Counted from the first letter of the stretch, positions 14,815 through 23,316 are shown. The stretch is DNA of 32,221 nt from Stenoxybacter acetivorans DSM 19021 (GCF_000745895.1 NZ_JQKE01000028.1:1-32221); one strand, 5' to 3'. A program made the numbers and translations. The notes: generated by a model from the sequence alone, not told the origin.

Positions 14815-17067
14815 TTATATAAAGGTATCATGCAATATACTTGCGATAGCAGATACCGAGTGCTCTTTTTGGAATAATTCACGCGCTTGATTTTCAACCG
14901 ATAACCGGGTTTTTCTATCAGAAATAACAGAAAAAATATGATTGGCAAATTTATCAGGGTCATTGGTTACCAAAATTGAATCAGGATAATTTTGGTAATT
15001 AATACCCTCAACGGCTTTGTGGGTAGCCACAATAGCTTTTCCATATGATAAAGCTTCAATAACTTTAATTTTCATTCCTGCGCCACCTAAAATAGGTGCA
15101 ATACAGCAAGCTGAAGAATGATATAAAGGAGCTAAATCAGGAACAATACCTAAAATGGCTAAATTAGGGTATTGATTCCAATCAATATCTTTGGTTCTAG
15201 AAATATTCCCTGCAATTGCAATTTTTATATCTTTTTTCAAAAGAAGTAATTTTGGAAGAATTTCATTAAGAAACCATTGTAGTCCGCTGATATTAAAATT
15301 AAGCAATGACCCAACATACAAAATATCATAATTATAATAAATAAAATTTACCTGTTGAGAAATAGGGGGTATAAAAGCAGGTATCGTAACTACTTTTTTA
15401 TCGGGTGATACAATCTGTTTAAATAACTCAGCTTCTAATGGATTTATTGCTAATAAAATATCGGCGCGATTTAATGCTTTATGTTCACTTTCACGAAAAC
15501 AATCTAAATCAATATCCATATTTATCTTATTGATTTCTTGATCTTCTTTTATAAAATTAGTCTGATAATCATGCGTATCAATAATAATTTTTCCTTGATA
15601 GTTATGGGGAATAACACGAACTGTTTTTGTATAATTCAAAAATAAGTAATCAAATTTTTTCTCTGCCAATCGTTTATTGATGAATCGAACAATTTTATCA
15701 GGGCAGCTATATTTATTGGATATTTCATTTCTAGTATTTTTTCGTATAAATAATTTAGTTATTTTGCTTTTTAATCGATTTAGCTTTGATAAATTATCAA
15801 ATTTTGGATCTTTAAAAACACTCACATTAGTGATATTGGGATAAACAGATAGTAGCTCTTCAGCTAAATCAGTACTACTTTTATCTTTAAAACTAGTGTT
15901 TAAAGCGACAAGCTCCACTTCAAAATAATTATCGATTAACCAGCGAATAATAGTGTCAATACGTAATTGGCTACCTCTGTATATAGGGTAAGGGAGTAAT
16001 GGAGATAATAACAAAACCTTTTTCTTTTTTTCTACCTTTTTCCCTAAAATATGAACAATATCAAAATCGATTAATTTAGTTTCATTTCTAAATGATTCAC
16101 CGCTTTGAATTAATTCTGTTTCAAATCGGCCAAAAGAGTAAACAGAATGAAGTAGGTGATATAGAAAGCAATTGATTTTTTCTGAATTGGATTTTTTCTT
16201 GTTATGTAGATGAATCACTGCATCTGCTATTGAATGGCAAGCAATAGCCAGACCATCATGCGCATAAAAAGCATTACCCAAACATAAAACTTGTTTCCCA
16301 AATAGTAAACCGCTTAAGCCAACTCCAGAGTTAATTAAAATAATAGTATTTGAAATTTCGATTAAATCATATACGTTAGTATCATCAGGTACATAAAATA
16401 TATTATCTGATTTAATTGGATAATAAGTAGTCTCTAATGGGTGCTTTTTGAGGAGAAAAATCCATTCAGAATTAGTTTTATCATTTATTTGTTTATCAAT
16501 TTGATGAATATCATTGATAAATTTCGCTACTGATTCTGCAAACCCTGAAAAATATTTAATAACTGTATCGTTGGGACGTTGTAAGGGAACAAAAATTACT
16601 TTTTTGCCTTGCATTCCTATTTTTTGGCGTAGAACTTCTCCACTCAATCGCTCACTTTGTTTTTCTAAGTTATTTAGCCCACAACGGAATTCTTTAATAT
16701 AATCTATAACTTCTAAATTTTGTTCATCAGTTAAAGGCTTATCCCATGATTTTGGGTGATAGCTTTCAGAATCAAAATTGAAACCGGAATCAAAAAACCA
16801 TGAATTTGGCAGTGCACCACGATCACTGGTTATTGTGGTAATGTTTTTCTCTTTTAATTTTTTGTAACAAGTTAATCGTTTATTGTTTCCATATGGATTA
16901 GGCATTAAAACTTGATCTATTTTATGACTATTTATAAATTCAACAAGCTCCATTACTTTTGGAAAATCATGCTCTCTTTTATAAGTTATATCTCCCAATA
17001 ATTCAATAACTTGATAAATAGATTTACAGAAACTGCTGTTTTCTTTAGATAAAATAAGTGTTTTCAT
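14815..17067 (-). CDS. Two-domain polysaccharide glycosyltransferase: capsule-synthesis-like plus GT4-like
   Basis: The 750-residue protein joins two glycosyltransferase-type modules. Residues about 1-340 resemble the capsule polysaccharide biosynthesis (KpsC/KpsS, Kdo-transferase-like) family. SDRGALPNSWFFDSGFN is near 81-97, FVPLQRPNDTVI near 159, FLLKKHPLE near 204-212 and the acceptor/donor-site segment NTIILINSGVGLSGLLFGKQV at 240-260. Residues about 348-750 look like a GT4 (GT-B fold) enzyme, with LLLSPLLPYPIYRGSQLR at the start, ILYVGSLLNFNISGLQWF in the hinge and a C-terminal nucleotide-sugar site GAGMKIKVIEALSYGKAIVAT. No membrane segments are seen. The gene starts 6 bases after manC and is strongly AT-rich. 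Substrates are unknown; manC suggests GDP-mannose or a derivative as one donor. Confidence 0.8.
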   Translation of the reverse strand: MKTLILSKENSSFCKSIYQVIELLGDITYKREHDFPKVMELVEFINSHKIDQVLMPNPYGNNKRLTCYKKLKEKNITTITSDRGALPNSWFFDSGFNFDSESYHPKSWDKPLTDEQNLEVIDYIKEFRCGLNNLEKQSERLSGEVLRQKIGMQGKKVIFVPLQRPNDTVIKYFSGFAESVAKFINDIHQIDKQINDKTNSEWIFLLKKHPLETTYYPIKSDNIFYVPDDTNVYDLIEISNTIILINSGVGLSGLLFGKQVLCLGNAFYAHDGLAIACHSIADAVIHLHNKKKSNSEKINCFLYHLLHSVYSFGRFETELIQSGESFRNETKLIDFDIVHILGKKVEKKKKVLLLSPLLPYPIYRGSQLRIDTIIRWLIDNYFEVELVALNTSFKDKSSTDLAEELLSVYPNITNVSVFKDPKFDNLSKLNRLKSKITKLFIRKNTRNEISNKYSCPDKIVRFINKRLAEKKFDYLFLNYTKTVRVIPHNYQGKIIIDTHDYQTNFIKEDQEINKINMDIDLDCFRESEHKALNRADILLAINPLEAELFKQIVSPDKKVVTIPAFIPPISQQVNFIYYNYDILYVGSLLNFNISGLQWFLNEILPKLLLLKKDIKIAIAGNISRTKDIDWNQYPNLAILGIVPDLAPLYHSSACCIAPILGGAGMKIKVIEALSYGKAIVATHKAVEGINYQNYPDSILVTNDPDKFANHIFSVISDRKTRLSVENQARELFQKEHSVSAIASILHDTFI

Positions 17068-17073
17068 TAAAAA

Positions 17074-18498
17074 TTACCGTCCATACCAATCATCAAATCG
17101 TACAATATCGTCTTCGCCCAAATACGTCCCTGATTGTACTTCAATTAATTCCAGCGGAATTTTCCCCGGATTTTTTAAACAATGTTTCACACCAACGGGG
17201 ATATAAGTGGATTGATTTTCAGTCAGTATGCGTGTTTCATCACCAATCATGATTTCAGCCACACCCCTAACCACAACCCAATGTTCTGAACGGTGGTGAT
17301 GCATTTGAATTGATAATCGGGCATCGGGATTAACCACAATTCGTTTCACTTGGAAACGATCGCCGTGTTCCAGAGTGAGATAAGTTCCCCACGGGCGGTG
17401 GGTTAAGCTATTTTCAGTGGCTTCTTTCACCTTATTTTTCAGTAGTGTATTTACCAGCTTTTTGGTGCTTTGTGTGGTATCTTGGTGTTGCACCAACAGG
17501 GCATCAGGTGTTTCTACAATCACCAAGTCTTGAACACCTTGTGCGGCGATGAGCCGATCGGTGGTTGAGTAGATAAAACAGTTGCTGACATCATCAATAT
17601 GAATGCGCCCAATGGTAATATTATTGGATTCATCTTTTGGGTATAAATGTGATAAAGAATCCCATGAACCAATATCCGACCATTCTGTTTTCAAAATTGC
17701 CATGGCGGCATGGCGGGTGTTCTCCATAACCGCATAATCCACAGAATCACTGCCGCTTTTTTTAAAGGCTTCTTTATCAATACAAATAAATTGATTTTCT
17801 TGCGTTTGGTTTTGCATGGCGCGGCAACATGCCGAATAAATATCGGGGCGGAATTGATTCATTTCGGTTAGAAATAAATCGGTATCAAATAAGAAGATGC
17901 CGCTGTTCCAATAATAATTGCCCGCATCAAGGTATTCTTTTGCCTTAATTTTGTCAGGTTTTTCATGAAATTTTTCAATACGGTAAATTAAATCCGGCTC
18001 GATTGTGTCTGATTTTTGCAGGTAGCCGTATCCGGTATGTGCTGACGTGGGTTTTATGCCCAGTGAGATTAATAAGGGTTGATGTGTGCGTTGGGCAACA
18101 GAATGAATTAAATCTGCAAAAACAGAATTATCTTCAATAAAATGATCCGCCGACATAATCAGCAATTGGATATTGGCTTCCTTTTCGGGCGGGCACAATT
18201 CCCGTGCTTTTAGTGCAGCCAACATAATTGCCGCTGCCGTATCTTTGCGCTCCGGTTCTAAGATAATGGTTGCGTTGATGCTGATTTCGTTCAATTGTGA
18301 CTGGAGAATGAAGCGATGTTGTTCATTGCAGATAATAATCGGTTGCTCGCATTGGATATTTTGTAAGCGATGAAGGGTATCTTGTAATAATGAACTGTTT
18401 TCATTCAATCGAAGAAATTGTTTCGGATAGCTTTGTCTGGAAATGGGCCAAAGCCGAGTCCCTCCTCCCCCCGACATGACGACAGGAAAAATTTTCAT
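17074..18498 (-). CDS. manC: Mannose-1-phosphate guanylyltransferase / mannose-6-phosphate isomerase
   Basis: This is a type II bifunctional enzyme making GDP-mannose. The N-terminal guanylyltransferase domain shows VVMSGGGGTRLWPISRQSYPKQF (pyrophosphorylase signature with the catalytic Arg and Lys), MSADHFI, FHEKPD, YWNSGIFLF and WSDIGSWDSL. The C-terminal cupin isomerase domain begins near residue 360 with RPWGTYLTLEHGDRFQVKRI and has the metal-binding QMHHHRSEHW and the conserved YIPVGVKHCLKNPG. At 474 aa it is full length. AGGAG six bases before the ATG supports the start. It is the first gene of a three-gene operon reading to 14121. Its composition is less AT-rich than the two genes after it. 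Confidence 0.95.
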   Translation of the reverse strand: MKIFPVVMSGGGGTRLWPISRQSYPKQFLRLNENSSLLQDTLHRLQNIQCEQPIIICNEQHRFILQSQLNEISINATIILEPERKDTAAAIMLAALKARELCPPEKEANIQLLIMSADHFIEDNSVFADLIHSVAQRTHQPLLISLGIKPTSAHTGYGYLQKSDTIEPDLIYRIEKFHEKPDKIKAKEYLDAGNYYWNSGIFLFDTDLFLTEMNQFRPDIYSACCRAMQNQTQENQFICIDKEAFKKSGSDSVDYAVMENTRHAAMAILKTEWSDIGSWDSLSHLYPKDESNNITIGRIHIDDVSNCFIYSTTDRLIAAQGVQDLVIVETPDALLVQHQDTTQSTKKLVNTLLKNKVKEATENSLTHRPWGTYLTLEHGDRFQVKRIVVNPDARLSIQMHHHRSEHWVVVRGVAEIMIGDETRILTENQSTYIPVGVKHCLKNPGKIPLELIEVQSGTYLGEDDIVRFDDWYGR

Positions 18499-18648
18499 TT
18501 TATGCTCCTGACGTTAGAAAACTGAAGCCGAATTCACTTGCAGTTAAGTAGTTCACAATCAATCCCCCTTACAAAAAAGAAATACTTCATATTGGCTAAG
18601 ACATGATAAATAGCAGTATCAAATTGATTCAATTAAAAGATTTTTACG

Positions 18649-18677
18649 ATTATATTATAATAACATTATAATATAAT
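18649..18677. repeat. AT-only perfect palindrome upstream of manC
   Basis: ATTATATTATAAT (18649-18661) and ATTATAATATAAT (18665-18677) are perfect inverted 13-mers with a 3-base loop AAC. A second inverted repeat AATTTCAC/GTGAAATT (18676-18683, 18694-18701) follows directly. They lie about 150-200 bases upstream of the manC start, in a gap of 288 bases. Possible roles are a regulator-binding site, a cruciform or a breakpoint relic. Confidence 0.65.
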
Positions 18678-18736
18678 TTCACACACAACGTTAAGTGAAA
18701 TTATTTTGTATTCCAAAATTTTTTTTGATTTGTATC

Positions 18737-18766
18737 AAAAAAATGCGCCACCCATTCGGTGGCGCA
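18737..18766 (-). terminator. Intrinsic terminator of the aryl polyene operon
   Basis: TGCGCCACC (18744-18752) and GGTGGCGCA (18758-18766) form a 9-bp GC-rich stem with a 5-base loop. On the minus strand the stem is followed by a run of seven T residues (18743-18737). It begins 21 bases after the thioesterase stop. Confidence 0.88.
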
Positions 18767-18786
18767 GATTATTTCTACTATGTTCA

Positions 18787-19227
18787 TCATTGCTTTTGTG
18801 CCAAATACCGCCGCACTGCTGTTTGCCATGACTCGGGCGTTTGCAATTGCATTTCGCCGCTGATGATGTTTACTGCTGCTTGGGTGGTAGTGGCTTCGGT
18901 GAGTTTTTCGTTGCTTGCGGCATCGCGAATGATGTAGCCGCACTTCAGATAGGTTTCATACTCCAATAGGCGCAATTCTACTTGCAGCTTTTGTCCAAAC
19001 TGTGCCGGCCGTATGTACTTCAAATCCATTTTGATGATGGGCCAGCCGAAGCCGTGTTCCCGCATAACGGTGTAATCGTATTGCAGTGCAGACAAAAAGG
19101 CGCAGCGGGAAACTTCCAAATATTTAACGTAATGTCCGTGCCAGACGATGAACATGCTGTCCACATCAAAAAAAGGCACGGTGATGTCGGTGAAATGACT
19201 GCAATAAGCCGATTCAGTGCGGCGCAT
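18787..19227 (-). CDS. Hotdog-fold acyl thioesterase, aryl polyene operon
   Basis: The 146-residue protein is a 4-hydroxybenzoyl-CoA thioesterase-type hotdog enzyme. The signature VPFFDVDSMFIVWHGHYVKYLEVSR (about residues 17-41) carries the conserved Asp and the HGxY segment on the central helix. The rest shows the usual beta-sheet pattern KLQVELRLLEYETYLKCGYII. It corresponds to the thioesterase of described aryl polyene clusters (ApeK in the E. coli/Xenorhabdus naming), which may release or edit acyl-ACP intermediates. It overlaps the preceding acyltransferase gene by 14 bases and is the last gene before the operon terminator. Confidence 0.87.
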   Translation of the reverse strand: MRRTESAYCSHFTDITVPFFDVDSMFIVWHGHYVKYLEVSRCAFLSALQYDYTVMREHGFGWPIIKMDLKYIRPAQFGQKLQVELRLLEYETYLKCGYIIRDAASNEKLTEATTTQAAVNIISGEMQLQTPESWQTAVRRYLAQKQ

Positions 19228-20167
19228 GTTGATTCCAAAAGTCGTAAAAATTAAACCATTGCAATGGGGCTAAACGGCACATGGCGGTGAGTTCATCGGC
19301 AAAATTCTGTGCCAATTCAGATATTTTTTCTTGGCGGTTTGTTCGCTGCCATTGTGGTGTGCCGGCGAATTTCTTTAAATGTAATTCATATTGATTTTGT
19401 TTTTTAAGACAAAATACGGTGTTGAGCGGTGCTTTTAATAAACCCGCCAATAGCCACGGCCCCTGCGGCAATTGGGCAGATTCTCCCAAAAACAATACTT
19501 CTGTGGTTTTGTCACCGCGAACGGGTATTCGGTCGGCGGCGATTGCCAGCCATTCGCCGCGCTCAAGGCGTTTTTGCAGGTCCAGCATTAAGGCGGCATC
19601 TAAATCGGTTACTTGAATTAAATGTATGTCATCAGCACCGGCTTCTTTTAATGCCTGATTAAATGCTTGGGCATGGCGGCTGTGTACCAATACGTTCAAA
19701 ACAAAACCTTGATGATGATGCACCAAGGCGCGGCAGATTTCGGTATTGCCTAAGTGAGCGCAAATAAAGATTTGCCCGTGCTGCCGCTCGCGGATGCTGC
19801 GGCGAATGTCGGCGTAAATATCATCGGGGTCGTACAAATTCAAGTCGGCATAGGTGATTTTGTGTTGCCACACGGAGAAACGGTCGGTAATGGCTTCGGC
19901 AAAGGCAAGAAATTGCCGCCATACCGCGCTTTGTTTCGGCAGGCTGACATCGGGGCAGCGGCGGCGCAAGCGTGTTTGGTAATCGCGGATACATCGGCGT
20001 TGATGCGGTGCGGTCAGAAAAAAATACGGCAATACGGCATAAATACACAAGCGCAATAAACTCGGCGGGCAATGGCATGCCAGATGGGCGGTCAGCCGCA
20101 GGAAAAAACGGCTGCCGCGTTCATTGTGTGCCGCCCAATGATTGGGTGAATTGGCTGTTTTATTCAT
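19214..20167 (-). CDS. LpxL/HtrB-like lysophospholipid acyltransferase, aryl polyene operon
   Basis: The 317-residue protein resembles the bacterial lipid A acyltransferase family. A hydrophobic N-terminal stretch (LLRLCIYAVLPYFFLTA) suggests inner-membrane anchoring. The catalytic segment IFICAHLGNTEICRAL carries the H-x4-E dyad, with AIAADRIPVRG and the C-terminal FADELTAM in family positions. In APE loci this type of protein is often fused to a GT2 domain; here it is a separate gene that overlaps the GT2 gene by 8 bases. It probably acylates the glycosylated anchor of the polyene lipid, or attaches the polyene acyl chain to it. Confidence 0.83.
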   Translation of the reverse strand: MNKTANSPNHWAAHNERGSRFFLRLTAHLACHCPPSLLRLCIYAVLPYFFLTAPHQRRCIRDYQTRLRRRCPDVSLPKQSAVWRQFLAFAEAITDRFSVWQHKITYADLNLYDPDDIYADIRRSIRERQHGQIFICAHLGNTEICRALVHHHQGFVLNVLVHSRHAQAFNQALKEAGADDIHLIQVTDLDAALMLDLQKRLERGEWLAIAADRIPVRGDKTTEVLFLGESAQLPQGPWLLAGLLKAPLNTVFCLKKQNQYELHLKKFAGTPQWQRTNRQEKISELAQNFADELTAMCRLAPLQWFNFYDFWNQHAPH

Positions 20168-20888
20168 GAAAAGGCTGCCTGAATAACCGCCGCCGCAGCA
20201 TTTTAAAAAACAAGCGTGCGTGCATTTTGGAAATTAAGCCATTGTCTGCCCATACGCGAAAATGGGATACGCCACCGTCAATGTAGCGCACCGGTGTGTC
20301 AATCCACACCATTGGGATACCGCGCCAATGGGCGTGTACCAAAATTTCGGTGTCAAAATCCATGCGGTTGCCCAAATATTCTCGGCGCACAATCGGCATA
20401 ACGGCGGCAAGCGGATACACGCGAAAGCCGCACATGCCGTCTTTCAATTGCAGTGAGCCGCTGTTTACTGTAATCCAAAAGTTGGTGATTTTTCGCCCAT
20501 ATAGCCGCGACTTGGGCGCATCGCTGCCGTATAGGGGGTGTGCACAAATCAAAGCCTCGGGTTGTTGTTCGGCGGCGGCGGTGAGCTTGGCTGCGTCTGC
20601 CAAACAATGCTGTGCATCGGCATCAACTTGCAATACATGGGTAAACCCTGCCCATTGAGCAGCCAGCAGACCCATTTTCACCGCACTGCCTTTGCCGCCG
20701 TTTTTTGCCCGCTGCAAAATGGTGATGTTTTCGTCGCATTCAGACAATCGGTGCAGCACGTCTCGCGATGCCGCGTCTGAACCGTCGTCCACAATATACA
20801 CGGGATAGCCTTGCGCGCGCATGGCTGCTGCCACGATGCCGATGCTTTGCAGGTGGTTGTAATGCGGGATTAGGGCAACCAATTTCAC
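20160..20888 (-). CDS. Family 2 glycosyltransferase, aryl polyene operon
   Basis: The GT2 enzyme begins MKLVALIPHYNHLQSIGIVA if read from the GTG at 20888. This GTG overlaps the TGA of the ligase/dehydratase gene (GTGA) and has GAAGGGGCGG upstream. A longer open frame to 20936 is an out-of-frame extension over the upstream gene. The 242-residue product shows VYIVDDGSD (donor site), NGGKGSAVKMGL, the metal-binding HVLQVDADAQH, and an acceptor-side loop MCGFRVYPL with FDTEILV. No membrane anchor is evident beyond a basic C terminus. It matches the glycosyltransferase of APE loci, which attaches sugar to the lipid anchor. The donor is unknown. Confidence 0.87.
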   Translation of the reverse strand: MKLVALIPHYNHLQSIGIVAAAMRAQGYPVYIVDDGSDAASRDVLHRLSECDENITILQRAKNGGKGSAVKMGLLAAQWAGFTHVLQVDADAQHCLADAAKLTAAAEQQPEALICAHPLYGSDAPKSRLYGRKITNFWITVNSGSLQLKDGMCGFRVYPLAAVMPIVRREYLGNRMDFDTEILVHAHWRGIPMVWIDTPVRYIDGGVSHFRVWADNGLISKMHARLFFKMLRRRLFRQPFHE

Positions 20889-22657
20889 GCCGCCGCCCCT
20901 TCTTTGGTTTGGAAAACAATGCGCCCGCCGGCACACACGGCATCTGGTGTGCTGATTTGAAATAGCAATTTGTGTTTATCCGTTTGCCACGTTAAATGGA
21001 TGGTTGCGGCATCGGCAGGGCGCAGGAAATGCTGAAATTTGAGGTTTTCTACGCGCAACACCGGCTCTTGAGGCAAAGGCAGGATTTTGACCAAATCCAT
21101 TACCCACTGCAATTCCACGACACCCGGCACCAAAGGAAAAGTATCAAAATGGCCGCTGAAATAAGCCAAATCCAGGGGTATGGCTGCCTGAAAAAACCAT
21201 TCATTTTCCGATTGTGATTTTTCAGGCAGCCATTGCGCTTGTATCGGGCGTTTCTGCCACAGCATTGCTACATCGCGCGCCAAGATTTTGCCTTGCTGAT
21301 TGCGCGGCAAGGCGGTTTCAAAACGCCAATAACGCGGGCATGCCGGTGCATCAATCTGCTGAAGCAAACGGTTTTTTAAATGTGCGACCAATGCCCTGCG
21401 CCCTGATTGACGATAGGCTTGAATGCCTGCTGCATTTAATGCAACCCACGCGCCCAAGCGGTTTTTTTGCGGGTGTTGTGCGCAAACGGCATCGGCAATC
21501 CATTCATCGGCGATTAGGGCTTGTTCCACTTGCGCCAAAGAATAGCGTTTGTCGGCAATTTTAATTAAGCGGTCATGCCGCCCCATGATTTGAAAACCGT
21601 TGTCATGGTGTTGAATCACATCACCGGTTATCTGAGAATCTTGACACCACGGACTGCGCACCGACAATATGCCTGTGTCGTCAGTTTGGGCGTGTACATC
21701 GGGTAAAAATTGCCAAGTATTCGGGTATTGGCGAGCGGCAATCACACCTGTTTCGGTGCTGCCGTAAATTTCTGTTGCCGCGGGCAAACCCAAATCCATG
21801 ATGTTTTTTGCCGCATCAACGGGCAGCACGCCGCCGCCGCAGATAAATTGGGTGTGTACCAATAGATTTTTGTCGCTGTTGTTATTCAATAAGGCGTTGA
21901 GTAAAGTGGGACTGACCACGGCGATGTTGTTGGGATAATGCGCCGCATATTCCAACAGCAATTCGGGATAAACACATTGACGGCGCAGTATCGGCCAAGC
22001 GGCAATCAGCGGCAGCATAATGCGAAACGTGAGTCCATACAGGTGCTGCGGTGAAACACTGCCGATAACCGCGTCGGGCGAATGGTGATGCCCGTCGGCA
22101 AAGCGTGTCCAATGTGTTTTCAGGCAGCCGCTGAGTGCGTGCGCCTCAAGCAGCATTTGTTCCCATGTTTTTACCACCCATTTGGCATCGCCGCTTGAGC
22201 CGGAAGTTTTCAGCAGAATGCGTGCATCGGGTTGAAATACGGCATGGGCATAAGCAGCAGCGGCAGTGCCGTGATTGTGTTTTTCCAAAAACAGGCGCAT
22301 TAATTCGTTTGCGCGCCAATGCGGTAAATGGGCGGCAATATCATCGCTGTCGGTGAGCCAAATATCGGCGTGTTGTTCTGCATCGGCAATGGCGGCAGCG
22401 GTTTTGCTGCCGGGCAGCACGGCTTGGATTCCCGCAAAATGACACGCCAGCAAGGCGTATGTCATTAAGGCGGCATCATCACACCAAACGGCAGCGCGTT
22501 TTATCACGTTGTCGGTTAAATTTGCCGCCAAATGCGCCGCCGCGTTGAATGCGTCTTTGCGGCCTAATAATGGGTCCAGTGCCAGCGGTTTGTCTTCGAT
22601 GTGTTCATCGCAGGACAAAACACAGTCTTTCCATGTCAAAGTTTGCTGCAATACCAA
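20885..22657 (-). CDS. Fused acyl-ACP ligase (AMP-forming) and FabZ-like dehydratase, aryl polyene operon
   Basis: The 590-residue protein has two domains. Residues about 1-460 are an ANL-superfamily adenylating enzyme. LLKTSGSSGDAKWVVKTWEQ is the phosphate loop near 148-167, EIYGSTETGVIAA is the A5-type motif near 293, GRHDRLIKIADKRYSL is the hinge, and a C-terminal PRNQQGKILARD carries the adenylation Lys. Residues about 485-590 are a hotdog dehydratase with the motif YFSGHFDTFPLVPGVVELQW, its His in SGHF. These correspond to the separate ApeH (loads the aryl starter on ACP) and ApeI (dehydratase) of described systems. The start is TTG at 22657, supported by AAGGAAA just upstream. A perfect inverted DUS pair lies in the linker. 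Confidence 0.88.
   Translation of the reverse strand: MVLQQTLTWKDCVLSCDEHIEDKPLALDPLLGRKDAFNAAAHLAANLTDNVIKRAAVWCDDAALMTYALLACHFAGIQAVLPGSKTAAAIADAEQHADIWLTDSDDIAAHLPHWRANELMRLFLEKHNHGTAAAAYAHAVFQPDARILLKTSGSSGDAKWVVKTWEQMLLEAHALSGCLKTHWTRFADGHHHSPDAVIGSVSPQHLYGLTFRIMLPLIAAWPILRRQCVYPELLLEYAAHYPNNIAVVSPTLLNALLNNNSDKNLLVHTQFICGGGVLPVDAAKNIMDLGLPAATEIYGSTETGVIAARQYPNTWQFLPDVHAQTDDTGILSVRSPWCQDSQITGDVIQHHDNGFQIMGRHDRLIKIADKRYSLAQVEQALIADEWIADAVCAQHPQKNRLGAWVALNAAGIQAYRQSGRRALVAHLKNRLLQQIDAPACPRYWRFETALPRNQQGKILARDVAMLWQKRPIQAQWLPEKSQSENEWFFQAAIPLDLAYFSGHFDTFPLVPGVVELQWVMDLVKILPLPQEPVLRVENLKFQHFLRPADAATIHLTWQTDKHKLLFQISTPDAVCAGGRIVFQTKEGAAA
21180..21233. repeat. Inverted DUS pair inside the ligase/dehydratase gene
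   Basis: ATGGCTGCCTGAAAAA (21180-21195) and TTTTTCAGGCAGCCAT (21218-21233) form a perfect 16-bp inverted repeat with a 22-base loop. It encodes about residues 475-493, exactly between the two domains. Such pairs elsewhere in this window are intergenic. Confidence 0.85.
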
Positions 22658-22778
22658 TGTGATTTCCTTTTTTCAGGCAGCCTGTTTGCTTTGTGTGATG
22701 AATTCACTTAAAACGCGGATTTGTTTGTACACGTGCTGATGTGCTGAAAAAATCATCAGCACCAATCGGCGGCAGGGT

Positions 22779-23312
22779 TCATCGAATTTTCAACACAAAA
22801 TACCGATACAGCCATTCTGCACCAAACAGTAAACCCATTAATAAGTAAGCAATCACGCCGGTGTATATTGCCCAAGCAGACCATGCAGCGGTTGCAATCA
22901 AATACAAAGTAATCAACGCATTGAATACAAAGAAGCCGCACCAAATCAGCGTTACCTTGCGGGTATAGCGCACGCCCGATTCGGGCAAATCAGGATGTTG
23001 CAAACGCGCCAGCCGTTCAATCAGGCTTTGCGAGCTGAATAAGCTGCCGCCGAACAAAGCCAGCATCAATAGATTGACGGCAATCGGATACCAATACATG
23101 GCATCAGGCTGCCTGAAAAGCCAAATAAGCACAAAAAACAGTGATAAAACAAAAGCAAGCAGCCGCTGAGGCTTGTGCCGGCTGAATACGGCGCGCGAAC
23201 CCCAAAGCATTGCCATGCCCAGCGCAAGCCACGGAAACCAGCCTCGGTCTTGCCCGAAAAACCACAATAAAGGATAGACAATGCTGATGAGCGCGAGAAG
23301 CCGATGCAACAT
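22779..23312 (-). CDS. Small integral membrane protein of the aryl polyene operon (COG4648 type)
   Basis: The 177-residue protein is almost entirely hydrophobic, with about five to six membrane segments: 3-18, 24-40, 50-66, 74-92, 122-141 and 145-165. A conserved-looking cytosolic loop RLARLQHPDLPESGVRYTRKVTLIWC lies before segment five. This loop, with its PDLPESGVRYTRKVT motif, is typical of the uncharacterised membrane protein that accompanies the ACPs and ligase in aryl polyene loci (ApeG in that naming, which I recall with less certainty). It starts 4 bases after the second ACP gene. A 121-base gap with a DUS (22672-22683) separates it from the ligase gene. Function unknown. Confidence 0.78.
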   Translation of the reverse strand: MLHRLLALISIVYPLLWFFGQDRGWFPWLALGMAMLWGSRAVFSRHKPQRLLAFVLSLFFVLIWLFRQPDAMYWYPIAVNLLMLALFGGSLFSSQSLIERLARLQHPDLPESGVRYTRKVTLIWCGFFVFNALITLYLIATAAWSAWAIYTGVIAYLLMGLLFGAEWLYRYFVLKIR

Positions 23313-23316
23313 GGCT

